Below are positions 1-6,499 of a stretch of 10,046 nucleotides of DNA, piece after piece (the stretch's first letter is position 1; each line of letters begins with the position of its first letter). The DNA comes from Acidilobaceae archaeon (GTDB lineage: Archaea > Thermoproteota > Thermoprotei_A > Sulfolobales > Acidilobaceae). The position numbers and the translations under genes are program-made. Where the stretch lies: NCBI GenBank assembly GCA_027013765.1, contig JALWGG010000177.1, positions 1-10,046 of the forward strand. Direction: 5' to 3'. Under the pieces are notes generated by a model. The model was given only the letters and a program-made list of their open reading frames with translations, was not told the DNA's origin and ran no database searches.

Positions 1-137
1 CCTAGGATTTTAATAAACTCTGGTGCTTTAATGTGAGTTTTTCTTTTGATGAATTTGTCATAGTATTTATAACCTTTGTTATAATCCGCAAGTGCAGTAG
101 TTGCTGTAAATGAAAGTGTTATTGCACATGCAAAAAT
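1..137 (-). CDS. N-terminal fragment of a bacterial-type secreted protein (partial, foreign-looking)
   Basis: Read on the minus strand, codons below about position 137 give a hydrophobic segment (IFACAITLSFTATTALA) with an Ala-Leu-Ala signal-peptidase site. A Lys/Tyr-rich mature start follows (DYNKGYKYYDKFIKRKTH, then IKAPEFIKIL), and the frame runs off base 1. Lysine is always AAA and G+C is about 31%, unlike everything to the right. The frame stays open to about 237, but no ATG, GTG or TTG occurs in it, so the original start appears cut off at about 135. The style resembles small periplasmic proteins, including cytochrome-like ones, of vent Campylobacterota; that assignment is from memory and weak. 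No haem-binding CXXCH lies in the visible part. Either a chimeric assembly end or an inserted fragment. Confidence 0.45.
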   Translation of the reverse strand, partial: MFACAITLSFTATTALADYNKGYKYYDKFIKRKTHIKAPEFIKIL

Positions 138-345
138 GGTGATAGAGTTCGCTAGGACTGGGAGGATCTTGCCAGCTGTGCAGGAGGCGTGTGCCCTTGA
201 AAATAGGGTCAGGAATGTAATATATAATATGGCCTCCTATAGGCCCGTATCGACGGGCTATGAGAGGATCTTATTAGCCCTCCAGGGGAGCGCCTCTAGT
301 ATATGTAGGGGGGATGAACGGCTGATTCGGCCTCTGCCGAGGTAG
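136..345 (+). CDS. Hypothetical short ORF, possibly the truncated end of a gene
   Basis: A 69-codon frame from ATG to TAG with codon choice like the genuine genes here (AGG Arg, ATA Ile). The product shows no motif I recognise. The ATG sits exactly where base composition changes, so the real gene may have started further upstream in native sequence that is missing here. There is no SD motif before the ATG. A TATA-like tract and a hairpin lie inside the frame, which argues that the region may instead be non-coding leader for tenA. Confidence 0.2.
   Translation: MVIEFARTGRILPAVQEACALENRVRNVIYNMASYRPVSTGYERILLALQGSASSICRGDERLIRPLPR
216..230 (+). promoter_or_regulatory. Possible TATA box upstream of tenA
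   Basis: The A/T tract TAATATATAATAT (218-230) stands in otherwise GC-rich sequence and fits an archaeal TATA box. Initiation about 25 bases downstream would start near 250 and give tenA a leader of roughly 150 bases. No clear BRE purine pair precedes it, and it lies within an uncertain ORF. Confidence 0.25.
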
Positions 346-348
346 TGA

Positions 349-378
349 GGAGGGGTGCAAGTGGTGACCCAACATTGA
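349..378 (+). promoter_or_regulatory. Strong SD motif with five-codon mini-ORF in the tenA leader
   Basis: GGAGGGGTG at 349-357 is the best ribosome-binding motif in this region. It stands 7 bases before GTG at 361, which opens a frame of five codons (MVTQH) ending in TGA at 376-378, 25 bases before the tenA ATG. The tenA start itself has only a weak AGGT at 394-397. This could be a leader peptide tuning tenA translation, a relic, or the real tenA start if an indel separates the two frames. Confidence 0.3.
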
Positions 379-403
379 TTACCCGCTGCCTACAGGTACT
401 AGC

Positions 404-1078
404 ATGGTGCATGGCTTGAGCCTGAGCGAGGAGCTGCGGAGGAGGTCCCTTAACGTCTGGTCCAGGCTCCTCGAACACCCCTTTGTAGATGAATTATACC
501 GCGGCGTATTGCCTATAGAGAAATTCAAGTTCTACGCGGTACAGGACTATAACTATCTTATGGGCCTCATAAGGTCCCTCGCTATAGCGGCATCTAAGGG
601 GGATCATGAGGCCGCGAGGACCTCCCTGTCACATGCAAGCTTCCTTGCAACGACTGAGATGGAGAATTATAGGAGGCTCCTAGTAAGGCTGGGGATTAGG
701 ATAGAGGATGTTATAGAGGCTGAGCCCGCCCCTACTAATCTTGCTTATGTGAACTTCATGATTGCCACGTGCTATACTGGGTCCACGCTTGAATGCCTAG
801 TTTCCCTACTGCCATGCTACTGGAGCTACCGGGACATCGCGCTACATAATAGAGAGAAGCTTGAGGGTAACCGGAATGAAATCTACCGGGAGTGGGCCAG
901 CGTCTACCTCAGCAGGGAGTATGGAGAGGCTGTGGACGAGTTCAGGGCGGAGGTTGATAGGCTATGGAGAAGATATGGCGGGGACCTTGAGAGGCTATCC
1001 CAGATATTCCATACAGCCGCCAGGTATGAATACTTGTTCTGGGAGATGGCCTATAATATGGAGGAATGGATAGTATAG
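404..1078 (+). CDS. tenA: TenA family aminopyrimidine aminohydrolase / thiaminase II
   Basis: A cytosolic helical-bundle enzyme of thiamin salvage. The family hydrolyses aminopyrimidine breakdown products of thiamin to the HMP precursor and can cleave thiamin itself. The 224 residues match the usual size. Active-site residues can be placed against Bacillus subtilis TenA: D48 and Y51 in QDYNYL (its D44 and Y47), Y115, catalytic C138 and Y142 in LLPCYWSY (its C135 and Y139), Y161, and E214 near the C-terminus (its E205). The cysteine puts it in the TenA_C class. HPFV at 25-28 and LP at 36-37 are typical N-terminal landmarks. ATG 404 is chosen because a stop in frame at 365-367 leaves no better start; AGGT lies 6 bases before it. 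It is the only confident plus-strand gene and converges on the minus-strand operon. No other thi gene is visible. Confidence 0.93.
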   Translation: MVHGLSLSEELRRRSLNVWSRLLEHPFVDELYRGVLPIEKFKFYAVQDYNYLMGLIRSLAIAASKGDHEAARTSLSHASFLATTEMENYRRLLVRLGIRIEDVIEAEPAPTNLAYVNFMIATCYTGSTLECLVSLLPCYWSYRDIALHNREKLEGNRNEIYREWASVYLSREYGEAVDEFRAEVDRLWRRYGGDLERLSQIFHTAARYEYLFWEMAYNMEEWIV

Positions 1079-1085
1079 GTGGGCC

Positions 1086-1850
1086 CTAGGAGAGTAGGTA
1101 TACGTGCCTGCCGCAGTAGACCCTCGGAGGGACCATCTCTCCGGCCCCCCGTGACAGATACATTACCTTGTCACCCATCCTATAAGTCCCCCACGTGTAT
1201 CCATAGACGCTGTTGGTCGCCATCGACACCTGCCCTGGAAGGCACACCTGTCCCCCGTGGGTGTGGCCAGCGAGTAGTATATGCTGCTTAGAGGAGAGGT
1301 GCGGGAAGCTATCTGGGCTGTGGGAGATCATCACATCAACCTCGCCGAGCCTCCTGGCAGGGTCTGTGTAGTGCTTGGGATTATGCCTCCAGTCGAGGCC
1401 CCCGATTATTAGCCCTCCTATACTTGTTTTATCATCCCTGAGCACTGTAACCCCCAGGTCCTCCAGCACCTGGATCGCTTCCCTAAGCCTTACCCGGCCC
1501 CTGGCGTTTGCGATGTACTCGTGGTTGCCTAATACCATTATGATTGTAGGTGTGTAGCCTCTAATACCATTGATCAAGTTCTTAACGTGGCTGAGGCTTG
1601 GGGTCCTATAGTCCCAGAGGTCGCCCCCCAGTACCAGTATATCTGGCTTCAGCGAGGCTACCGCGTCTACCAAGTACCCCCTGTCTCCCCCGTGGGTGTG
1701 TATGTCTGGAGCGAATAGTAGCCTGGTGCCTAGGCCAGCGTCTACCTCATCAACGCTTAGAGTATACGCCTTAACGGATCCCATGACAGTATATAGTATG
1801 CCCCCGTAGAGGGCTAGCTTCAGGAAGCCCCTCCTAGATATTCTTGGCAT
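1086..1850 (-). CDS. Tat-exported calcineurin-like metallophosphoesterase
   Basis: A binuclear-metal phosphoesterase of the YkuE/YaeI-like group; its substrate cannot be read from sequence. Residues 5-11 are SRRGFLK, a canonical twin-arginine motif, followed by a hydrophobic stretch to about residue 25. This predicts folded export by the Tat system, with release or membrane anchoring outside the cell. Metal-ligand motifs occur in order: D49 and H51 (DIH), D77 and D80 (GGDLWD), N109-H110-E111 (GNHE), H177 (SHSPD), and H196 and H198 (GHTHGGQ). The tail SRGAG...PPRVYC at 233-246 matches the C-terminal loop of YkuE-like members. Length of 254 residues is normal. It begins with ATG 11 bases after the amrS stop, so it is probably the last gene of the operon, and ends 7 bases from the tenA stop on the opposite strand. 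Confidence 0.9.
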   Translation of the reverse strand: MPRISRRGFLKLALYGGILYTVMGSVKAYTLSVDEVDAGLGTRLLFAPDIHTHGGDRGYLVDAVASLKPDILVLGGDLWDYRTPSLSHVKNLINGIRGYTPTIIMVLGNHEYIANARGRVRLREAIQVLEDLGVTVLRDDKTSIGGLIIGGLDWRHNPKHYTDPARRLGEVDVMISHSPDSFPHLSSKQHILLAGHTHGGQVCLPGQVSMATNSVYGYTWGTYRMGDKVMYLSRGAGEMVPPRVYCGRHVYLLS

Positions 1851-1861
1851 ACCACTTCTAC

Positions 1862-2971
1862 CTAGTATACGGGCATCGGGTACCCAGACTTGCCTTTATA
1901 CCTGCCTTTTATATTCAGCCTATACCCGCACCTGGGGCACCTGTTATCCTCTGTCAGCCTGTACCGTGTTATCGTGAACCCATACCTCTCGATCACCTTA
2001 TACCCGCATCTCGGGCAGTATGTATGCTCTAGGGGGTGGCCCCAGACATTCCCTATGTACACATGTTTTAACCCCTCATCCATGGCGGTCTTTGCCAGTC
2101 TCTCAAGCGTCTCTACCGGGGTCCTGGGGAGGTGCTGTAGCTTATAGTCTGGATGGAATCTCAGGAGGTGGAATGGGGTCTCGGGGCCTAGATTCTCTAC
2201 TATCCAGCGGGCCATCCTCCTGATATCCTCCACCTTATCGCCTATCCTGGGGACTACTAGGTTGGTTACCTCTATGAACCATCCCTTCTCCTTCATAGCC
2301 AGTATAGACTGGTATATGGGCTCCGGGTCTGGGACCCTCATGATCTTCCTGTAGAACTCCTTGTTACCCCCTCCCTTGAAGTCGACTGTCGCGGCATCCA
2401 TGAGATTTCCTATCTCATCTATAGCCTCTGGCGTGGCGTATCCGTTGGTTACCATTGTATTGAATAGCCCGTGCTTCTTGGCTTCCCTTGCAGTGTCTAT
2501 GAGGAACTCGATGAATATTGTGGGCTCGTTGTATGTATACGTTATCCCGTCGGCTCCATATACAAGGGCTCTCCCGACAACCTCCTCAGGCGTGGCCTGG
2601 ACCCCCATGAGTCCTTTCTCAAGCCTACTCTGGCTTATCTCCCAGTTCTGGCAGAATTGGCAGAAGAAGTTGCATCCCACAGTTGATATGCTCAGCACAC
2701 TACTACCTGGGTGGAAGTGCATGAGGGGCTTCTTCTCGATGGGGTCCAGGGCCATTGCTGATAGGAGCCCGTAGACTAGGGTGTAGAGCCTACCATCTAT
2801 ATTCTTCCTGACGCCGCATGCACCGTACTTGCCCGGGGCTATCGGGCACCTCCTATGGCATAGATCGCATACAACCCATCCAGGCTTCTCCTCAAGCCTC
2901 CTCCATAGTATGGCTTCCCTGACGTTTGGCCTCCTTAGCAGGTCTATCCTAAGCGTGCTGGGTGGAGCCAT
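1862..2971 (-). CDS. amrS: AmmeMemoRadiSam system radical SAM enzyme
   Basis: A radical SAM protein of the AmrS/PflA-like group (COG1180), in most genomes linked to Memo and AMMECR1 proteins. N-terminal cysteines C35, C38, C42 and C52 (CDLCHRRC, then ACG) are followed by PLMHFHPGSS at 82-91. The cluster motif CX3CX2C lies at C100, C104 and C107 (CNFFCQFC) and binds the [4Fe-4S] cluster that reduces S-adenosylmethionine. YTYNEPTIF (145-153), TNGY (175-178) and DFKGG (197-201) are conserved TIM-barrel segments. The C-terminus is a zinc ribbon, C319-X2-C322-X22-C345-X2-C348. ATG 2971 is preceded by GGGGTG with a 7-base spacer and overlaps the end of the upstream AmrS-like gene by 28 bases, implying translational coupling. 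No Memo or AMMECR1 gene is in the window, so partners must lie elsewhere. The product of this family's reaction is not settled. Confidence 0.93.
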   Translation of the reverse strand: MAPPSTLRIDLLRRPNVREAILWRRLEEKPGWVVCDLCHRRCPIAPGKYGACGVRKNIDGRLYTLVYGLLSAMALDPIEKKPLMHFHPGSSVLSISTVGCNFFCQFCQNWEISQSRLEKGLMGVQATPEEVVGRALVYGADGITYTYNEPTIFIEFLIDTAREAKKHGLFNTMVTNGYATPEAIDEIGNLMDAATVDFKGGGNKEFYRKIMRVPDPEPIYQSILAMKEKGWFIEVTNLVVPRIGDKVEDIRRMARWIVENLGPETPFHLLRFHPDYKLQHLPRTPVETLERLAKTAMDEGLKHVYIGNVWGHPLEHTYCPRCGYKVIERYGFTITRYRLTEDNRCPRCGYRLNIKGRYKGKSGYPMPVY

Positions 2972-3783
2972 TCTGTAGCACCCCTGGTAACCATATATAT
3001 TCTACTCGGTGTGGAGTCATATACTCTTCCTATTAACGGTATCCTATAGCCGCATCTCGGGCAGGAGCCATTCTTCAGGTTAGAGGCCCCAAGCCTGCCC
3101 ATGCCTCTGGATAGGAGTGGGGTTCCGCATCTAGGGCAGTAGGTGTCTAGTCTTGAGTGGGGCCCCGCGTGTATGTAGCTGTAGGGGGCCCTCCTGGCAA
3201 GCTCCTTCATGAATACATGTAGCCCCCTCTCATAGTTGTGTATGAAGACGTGTATCGGGTACCCCCGGGCTACCTCCACTAAGGGTATTATCTCCTCATA
3301 CCTGGGCTCCTCAAGGTAGGTGAGGACCTCTATATGCGTCTTCCCCATTAACCCGTTTAACGATCCTACCAGCACGTGTGTAGGCACATCGCCGCCGATA
3401 GGCTCTATGTGGTCCACCAGCAAGAAGTCGACTAGGCTAGGGTCTAGGCCCCTAGGGTCCTGGACGCGTGAACCTATGAGGAAGCGGCTTCTGAGGACCT
3501 CTATAAGCCTCCTCTCCACCCTGCCCAGAGGGTCCACACCATCGAATAGTATAGCGTCCACACCCCACTTCGATGCATACTTGACTATGGATCCCGCATC
3601 TACTCGCACGCCCGAGGATATTGACGCTGTTAGTATACTACATGTATCCACCCAGTCGCAGTCTACACCCGTATCCCTCCCCCCGCCCACCAGTAGCCTG
3701 AGGATTGAGCCGCCTGGGGCCACGTGGAATAAGGGTACGGCCTCCATCGTCGAGTATCCAACTGCTATCAACTCTATATCCAA
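2944..3783 (-). CDS. AmrS-related protein lacking the radical SAM cluster motif
   Basis: A 279-residue protein that looks like a reduced copy of its downstream neighbour AmrS. Seen directly: PLFHVAPGGSIL at 17-28 matches PLMHFHPGSSVL of AmrS. After it, where AmrS has CX3CX2C, this protein has C42-X3-D46-X-C48. Further weaker parallels are WGVDAILFDGVDP versus YGADGITYTYNEP, IEVLTYLEEPRYEE versus IEVTNLVVPRIGDK, and YSYIHAGP versus HVYIGNVWG. The C-terminal zinc ribbon is kept as C216-X2-C219-X21-C241-X2-C244. The N-terminal cysteine domain of AmrS is absent. I infer it cannot bind the usual [4Fe-4S] cluster and may act as a structural, substrate-binding or zinc-binding partner of AmrS. The TTG start at 3783 follows GGGGAGG by 8 bases and lies 3 bases after the glycerate kinase stop. 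Confidence 0.75.
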   Translation of the reverse strand: MDIELIAVGYSTMEAVPLFHVAPGGSILRLLVGGGRDTGVDCDWVDTCSILTASISSGVRVDAGSIVKYASKWGVDAILFDGVDPLGRVERRLIEVLRSRFLIGSRVQDPRGLDPSLVDFLLVDHIEPIGGDVPTHVLVGSLNGLMGKTHIEVLTYLEEPRYEEIIPLVEVARGYPIHVFIHNYERGLHVFMKELARRAPYSYIHAGPHSRLDTYCPRCGTPLLSRGMGRLGASNLKNGSCPRCGYRIPLIGRVYDSTPSRIYMVTRGATEWLHPARLG

Positions 3784-3786
3784 GGC

Positions 3787-5088
3787 CTAGGCCTCCCCGG
3801 GCGGTCCTACTAGTATCACTGTTATGCTGTTCAAGTTAACCTGTGTGGGCCCCGTCTTCACAAGCCTCCCGATCTCCTCCAGGAGCTTGTATGTATTGTT
3901 CTCGTCAAGCGCCTTCACGGGGTCCAGTCCCAGGCTCTTGGCAGTGTCAACGTCGCCTGGAGCCATGTATGCTCCGGCAGCATCCGTGTTGCCATCGATG
4001 CCATCCGTGTCTAGGGATACTATGATGGCTTCATCCCTGTAGCCCCAGTACCACATTGCATGGGCCCAGGAGACCGCGAGCTCCATGTTCCTTCCACCCC
4101 TACCATTGGGATTCCTTACTCTAACGCTCGTCTCCCCGCCAGCTAGTATAGCTGAGGTCCTCCCGACGGGTATCCCCCTATCCACGGCCTCCATTGTTAT
4201 CGATGCCAGCACCCTTCCCGCTTCCCTGGACTCGCCTTCAAGCCTGCTAGTTAGTATGAGTGGGTTTATGCCCTTGCCTCTGAGCAGGTCCCCTATGCTC
4301 TTCAGCACGTCTATGTTGGCCGCAACCACGCTGTTGGATACCTTTTCGAACACCTCTGAGCCTGGTTTAGGTGTTTCAGGCCTCTTACCCTCTACACCCT
4401 CCCTTAGGACCTTGACTACCCTCTCAGGGGCCTCCCCTGTAATCCCATACCTTTCCAGCACGTCTAGTGCATCCCTATAGGTTGTAGGGTCTGGGGCTGT
4501 TGGGCCCGATGCTATGCTATCGATCCTATCGCCGGGGACGTCGCTGGCATATAGCCCATATACCCTTGCTGGGTAGGCCTCTCCAGCTAGCCTGCCGCCC
4601 TTGACTAGTGATATATGCTTTCTCACAGTGTTTATCTCATGTATGCTTGCTCCACTTGCAAGTAGTAGCCTGTTTATAGCCCTGACGTCTTCTAGGGTTA
4701 TAGGGTCCATGGGGTACTCGACCAGCGCTGATCCTCCCCCTGATATGAGTGCCAGCAGGCACCCCACGCTCCTAGATGCTCTAGCCCATTCAAGCACCGC
4801 CCTACCCGCCCTCAGGCTCGCCTCATCGGGGACTGGGTGGCTCGCCTCAACCACCTCCATGCCCGGCGGGCGCCTACCCGTGTAGCCGTGGGGTACAACT
4901 ACTATCCCGCCCTCAACTGTGACCCCGCCATCCTCTACGGGCTCGATCATCCTATACGCAGACTTCCCGAATGCTACTACCACGCATCTATCCCGAGGCA
5001 GGGCCTCCGCGACCCTGGAGGCTAGGGGGAACCTAGACACGAGGTTCACTATACCCTTTACAAGGCTATACCCTCTCAACCTCGACAC
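3787..5088 (-). CDS. gck: Glycerate 2-kinase, MOFRL/DUF4147 family
   Basis: Phosphorylates D-glycerate to 2-phosphoglycerate with ATP in the cytosol. In archaea this is the exit step of the non-phosphorylative Entner-Doudoroff branch and a route for serine or glycerate carbon. The 433 residues match the family. Visible motifs are GKSAYRM (41-47), SHPVPD (83-88), the glycine loop ISGGGSAL (115-122), NTVRKHIS with R156/K157 (153-160), SDVPGD (182-187), GGETSV (317-322) opening the MOFRL domain, GRGGRNMELA (329-338), and TDGIDGNTDAAG (361-372). The start is GTG 5088, with GGAG 7 bases upstream inside dtdA; a TTG at 5079 is a less likely alternative. It overlaps dtdA by 23 bases and is followed after 3 bases by the AmrS-like gene, so it sits mid-operon. 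Confidence 0.92.
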   Translation of the reverse strand: MSRLRGYSLVKGIVNLVSRFPLASRVAEALPRDRCVVVAFGKSAYRMIEPVEDGGVTVEGGIVVVPHGYTGRRPPGMEVVEASHPVPDEASLRAGRAVLEWARASRSVGCLLALISGGGSALVEYPMDPITLEDVRAINRLLLASGASIHEINTVRKHISLVKGGRLAGEAYPARVYGLYASDVPGDRIDSIASGPTAPDPTTYRDALDVLERYGITGEAPERVVKVLREGVEGKRPETPKPGSEVFEKVSNSVVAANIDVLKSIGDLLRGKGINPLILTSRLEGESREAGRVLASITMEAVDRGIPVGRTSAILAGGETSVRVRNPNGRGGRNMELAVSWAHAMWYWGYRDEAIIVSLDTDGIDGNTDAAGAYMAPGDVDTAKSLGLDPVKALDENNTYKLLEEIGRLVKTGPTQVNLNSITVILVGPPGEA

Positions 5089-5893
5089 CCAGACTCTCCA
5101 TAACCCTTGTAATAGCTTCCCTATGCCTGCCCTTCAAACTCTTCTTCTCTATAAGAGCCTTGGCTGCTGGGGCCGGGTAGGTGTTGAGGATCGCTTGCCT
5201 GAGGACCTCCTCCCCCACCCCTGAGGCGAACGCGTATTTCGGTATTATATGGCCCATGCAGTACCCACCCTCAAGGTGTATCTTCGTGAATTTAGCCGGG
5301 TAGTGGGTTCCGCCGAATCCTGCCGCTGGGAGACACTCGGGGGGCTTGGAGTCTATCACGTGCACCACCGTATCAGTCATGGCCTTGAGGGCCCTCTCAT
5401 CACTCCACTCGCTAGGAGTGCTTCCCACCTCTATGAAGATGATCGGCTTTAGGGGCCTAGTGGGGCCGTGGTGCGTGGCTTCAAGGACTACATCATACTC
5501 GCCAGCTATCCCCCTATCCACAGCTATCTCCCTATATACCTTCAGGAGGAGCTTGCTCAGGGCAGGGTATGACCTGGCCAGCCTCTCGGGCTCGCCTCCA
5601 TAGGTGCTCCGGGTAGGGTTTCCTGTATGGTGTACTGTTAGGCTCTTCCTACCACTCTCAGCCCTGTGCCTTGACAGTACTATCACCGCCTCAGCCCCTG
5701 GGTCGGGGGCTTCATCAAGCATCTCAAGCTCCACAACATCCTCCCTGAACCCCCCCATCATTGTATGGTTTAGCTTGAAGCATTCTACCGCTGGAGGACA
5801 GCTAGCCTCCCTACCCCCAAGGACCTCCCTAAGCATCCTAGAGACTCTTGTCCCTACGGGGTCATTTAGGCTATAGGCTAGTGCAACCCTCAA
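5066..5893 (-). CDS. dtdA: D-aminoacyl-tRNA deacylase, archaeal DTD2 type
   Basis: Hydrolyses D-amino acids wrongly attached to tRNA, protecting translation from D-residues; a cytosolic, metal-dependent enzyme of the archaeal/plant DTD2 (GEK1) family. The 275 residues match the family, and its conserved blocks are present: LSRHRAESGRKSLTVHHTGN (73-92), EATHHGPT (138-145), FIEVGSTPSEW (153-163), and GFGGTHYPAKFT (192-203). The repeated His, Glu and Asp residues of these blocks are the likely metal and catalytic ligands. The start is TTG 5893, overlapping the Nudix stop as TTGA. A near-perfect SD, GAGGTG at 5905-5900, precedes it by 6 bases. It is the second gene of the operon and overlaps the glycerate kinase gene by 23 bases. 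Confidence 0.93.
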   Translation of the reverse strand: MRVALAYSLNDPVGTRVSRMLREVLGGREASCPPAVECFKLNHTMMGGFREDVVELEMLDEAPDPGAEAVIVLSRHRAESGRKSLTVHHTGNPTRSTYGGEPERLARSYPALSKLLLKVYREIAVDRGIAGEYDVVLEATHHGPTRPLKPIIFIEVGSTPSEWSDERALKAMTDTVVHVIDSKPPECLPAAGFGGTHYPAKFTKIHLEGGYCMGHIIPKYAFASGVGEEVLRQAILNTYPAPAAKALIEKKSLKGRHREAITRVMESLGVEVERV

Positions 5894-6405
5894 CCCCTAC
5901 ACCTCATCGCCCTATACGCGTTTAGAAGGAGGATCGTCTTCACATCCCTAACCCTTGACAAGGCCTCCTCCAACCCTATCCACACCCCTCCAGTTATAAC
6001 CTCATAATCCTCAGGCTCAGCTTCAGCCCTCCTAAGCTTGCTGGCTATGTAGAGGTGCATATACTCTGTAGAGTAGCCCGGGCTTACATAGCCCTCCCCA
6101 ACCTTAACTAGCTCCCCAGCATCCATGCCAGCCTCCTCAGCCAACTCCCTCCTAGCAGCCTCCTCAGGAGCCTCCCCCTCCTTTATAGTCCCTGCAGGAG
6201 CCTCCAGAGTCCACTCCCCAATGGCAGGCCTATACTGCTTCACAAGCAACACTCTATCCCCATCAACTGGCAACACAGCCACACTATCCGGGAACCTAAC
6301 CCTATCCACCAGCACCCTCCTCCCATTAGGCAACTCCTCCACAGACGCCTGGAATGACACTCTCCTGCCCCTACATTCGACCTGCAACAATACCCCACCC
6401 CACAA
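5890..6405 (-). CDS. Nudix hydrolase, ADP-ribose pyrophosphatase-like
   Basis: Probably hydrolyses ADP-ribose or a related nucleoside diphosphate sugar to AMP and a sugar phosphate. Counting from TTG 6405, a full Nudix box GX5EX7REUXEEXGU occupies residues 72-94 (G72, E78, R86-E87-L88, E90-E91, G93), preceded by QYRPAIGEWTLEAPAG (57-72), typical of ADP-ribose pyrophosphatases. P109, about 15 residues after the box, is the position that marks ADP-ribose specificity in the family. The start is uncertain: TTG occurs at 6405, 6390 and 6387, all in frame. The two downstream codons follow a G-rich GGGGTGGGG tract and give an N-terminus nearer the family norm. First gene of the six-gene operon; its TGA stop overlaps the dtdA start. 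Confidence 0.9.
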   Translation of the reverse strand: MWGGVLLQVECRGRRVSFQASVEELPNGRRVLVDRVRFPDSVAVLPVDGDRVLLVKQYRPAIGEWTLEAPAGTIKEGEAPEEAARRELAEEAGMDAGELVKVGEGYVSPGYSTEYMHLYIASKLRRAEAEPEDYEVITGGVWIGLEEALSRVRDVKTILLLNAYRAMRCRG

Positions 6406-6461
6406 TACTACTCAAGAGACCAGCGCTTTATGCTATGAACCTCCCAGCACGGACTACAACC

Positions 6462-6480
6462 TTATTATTATTTATATCAA
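6462..6480 (-). promoter_or_regulatory. Likely promoter of the nudix-to-phosphoesterase operon
   Basis: On the minus strand the tract GATATAAATAATAATAA (6478-6462) is the clearest TATA-like element in the gap before the first operon gene. Initiation about 25 bases downstream would give a leader of a few tens of bases before the TTG cluster at 6405-6387. A second weaker candidate, GCATAAAGC near 6435-6427, would give nearly leaderless transcripts starting close to 6405. Positions are inferred from composition and spacing only. Confidence 0.5.
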
Positions 6481-6499
6481 GTATACTCACCCTTTACCC

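Noticed and set aside
140..403. TPP riboswitch upstream of tenA
   Set aside because: tenA genes are often riboswitch-controlled in bacteria, but the conserved CTGAGA and the paired downstream core are absent, and crenarchaea are not known for this element.
2361..2774. Plus-strand open frame of 137 codons antisense to amrS
   Set aside because: It overlies the conserved radical SAM core of amrS and shows no recognisable protein features.
3320..3790. Plus-strand open frame of 156 codons antisense to the AmrS-like gene
   Set aside because: Its product is Ser/Thr/Pro-rich low-complexity sequence with no motif, and the minus-strand frame has strong family features and a good SD.
3776..3792. Palindrome AGGCCTAGGCCT at the kinase/AmrS-like junction as an operator
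   Set aside because: It is formed by the stop codon, the SD spacer and the next start inside an operon; no promoter is nearby, so chance is the simpler reading.
4085..4480. Plus-strand open frame of 131 codons antisense to the glycerate kinase gene
   Set aside because: Leu/Ser/Pro-rich shadow of a confidently assigned conserved gene.
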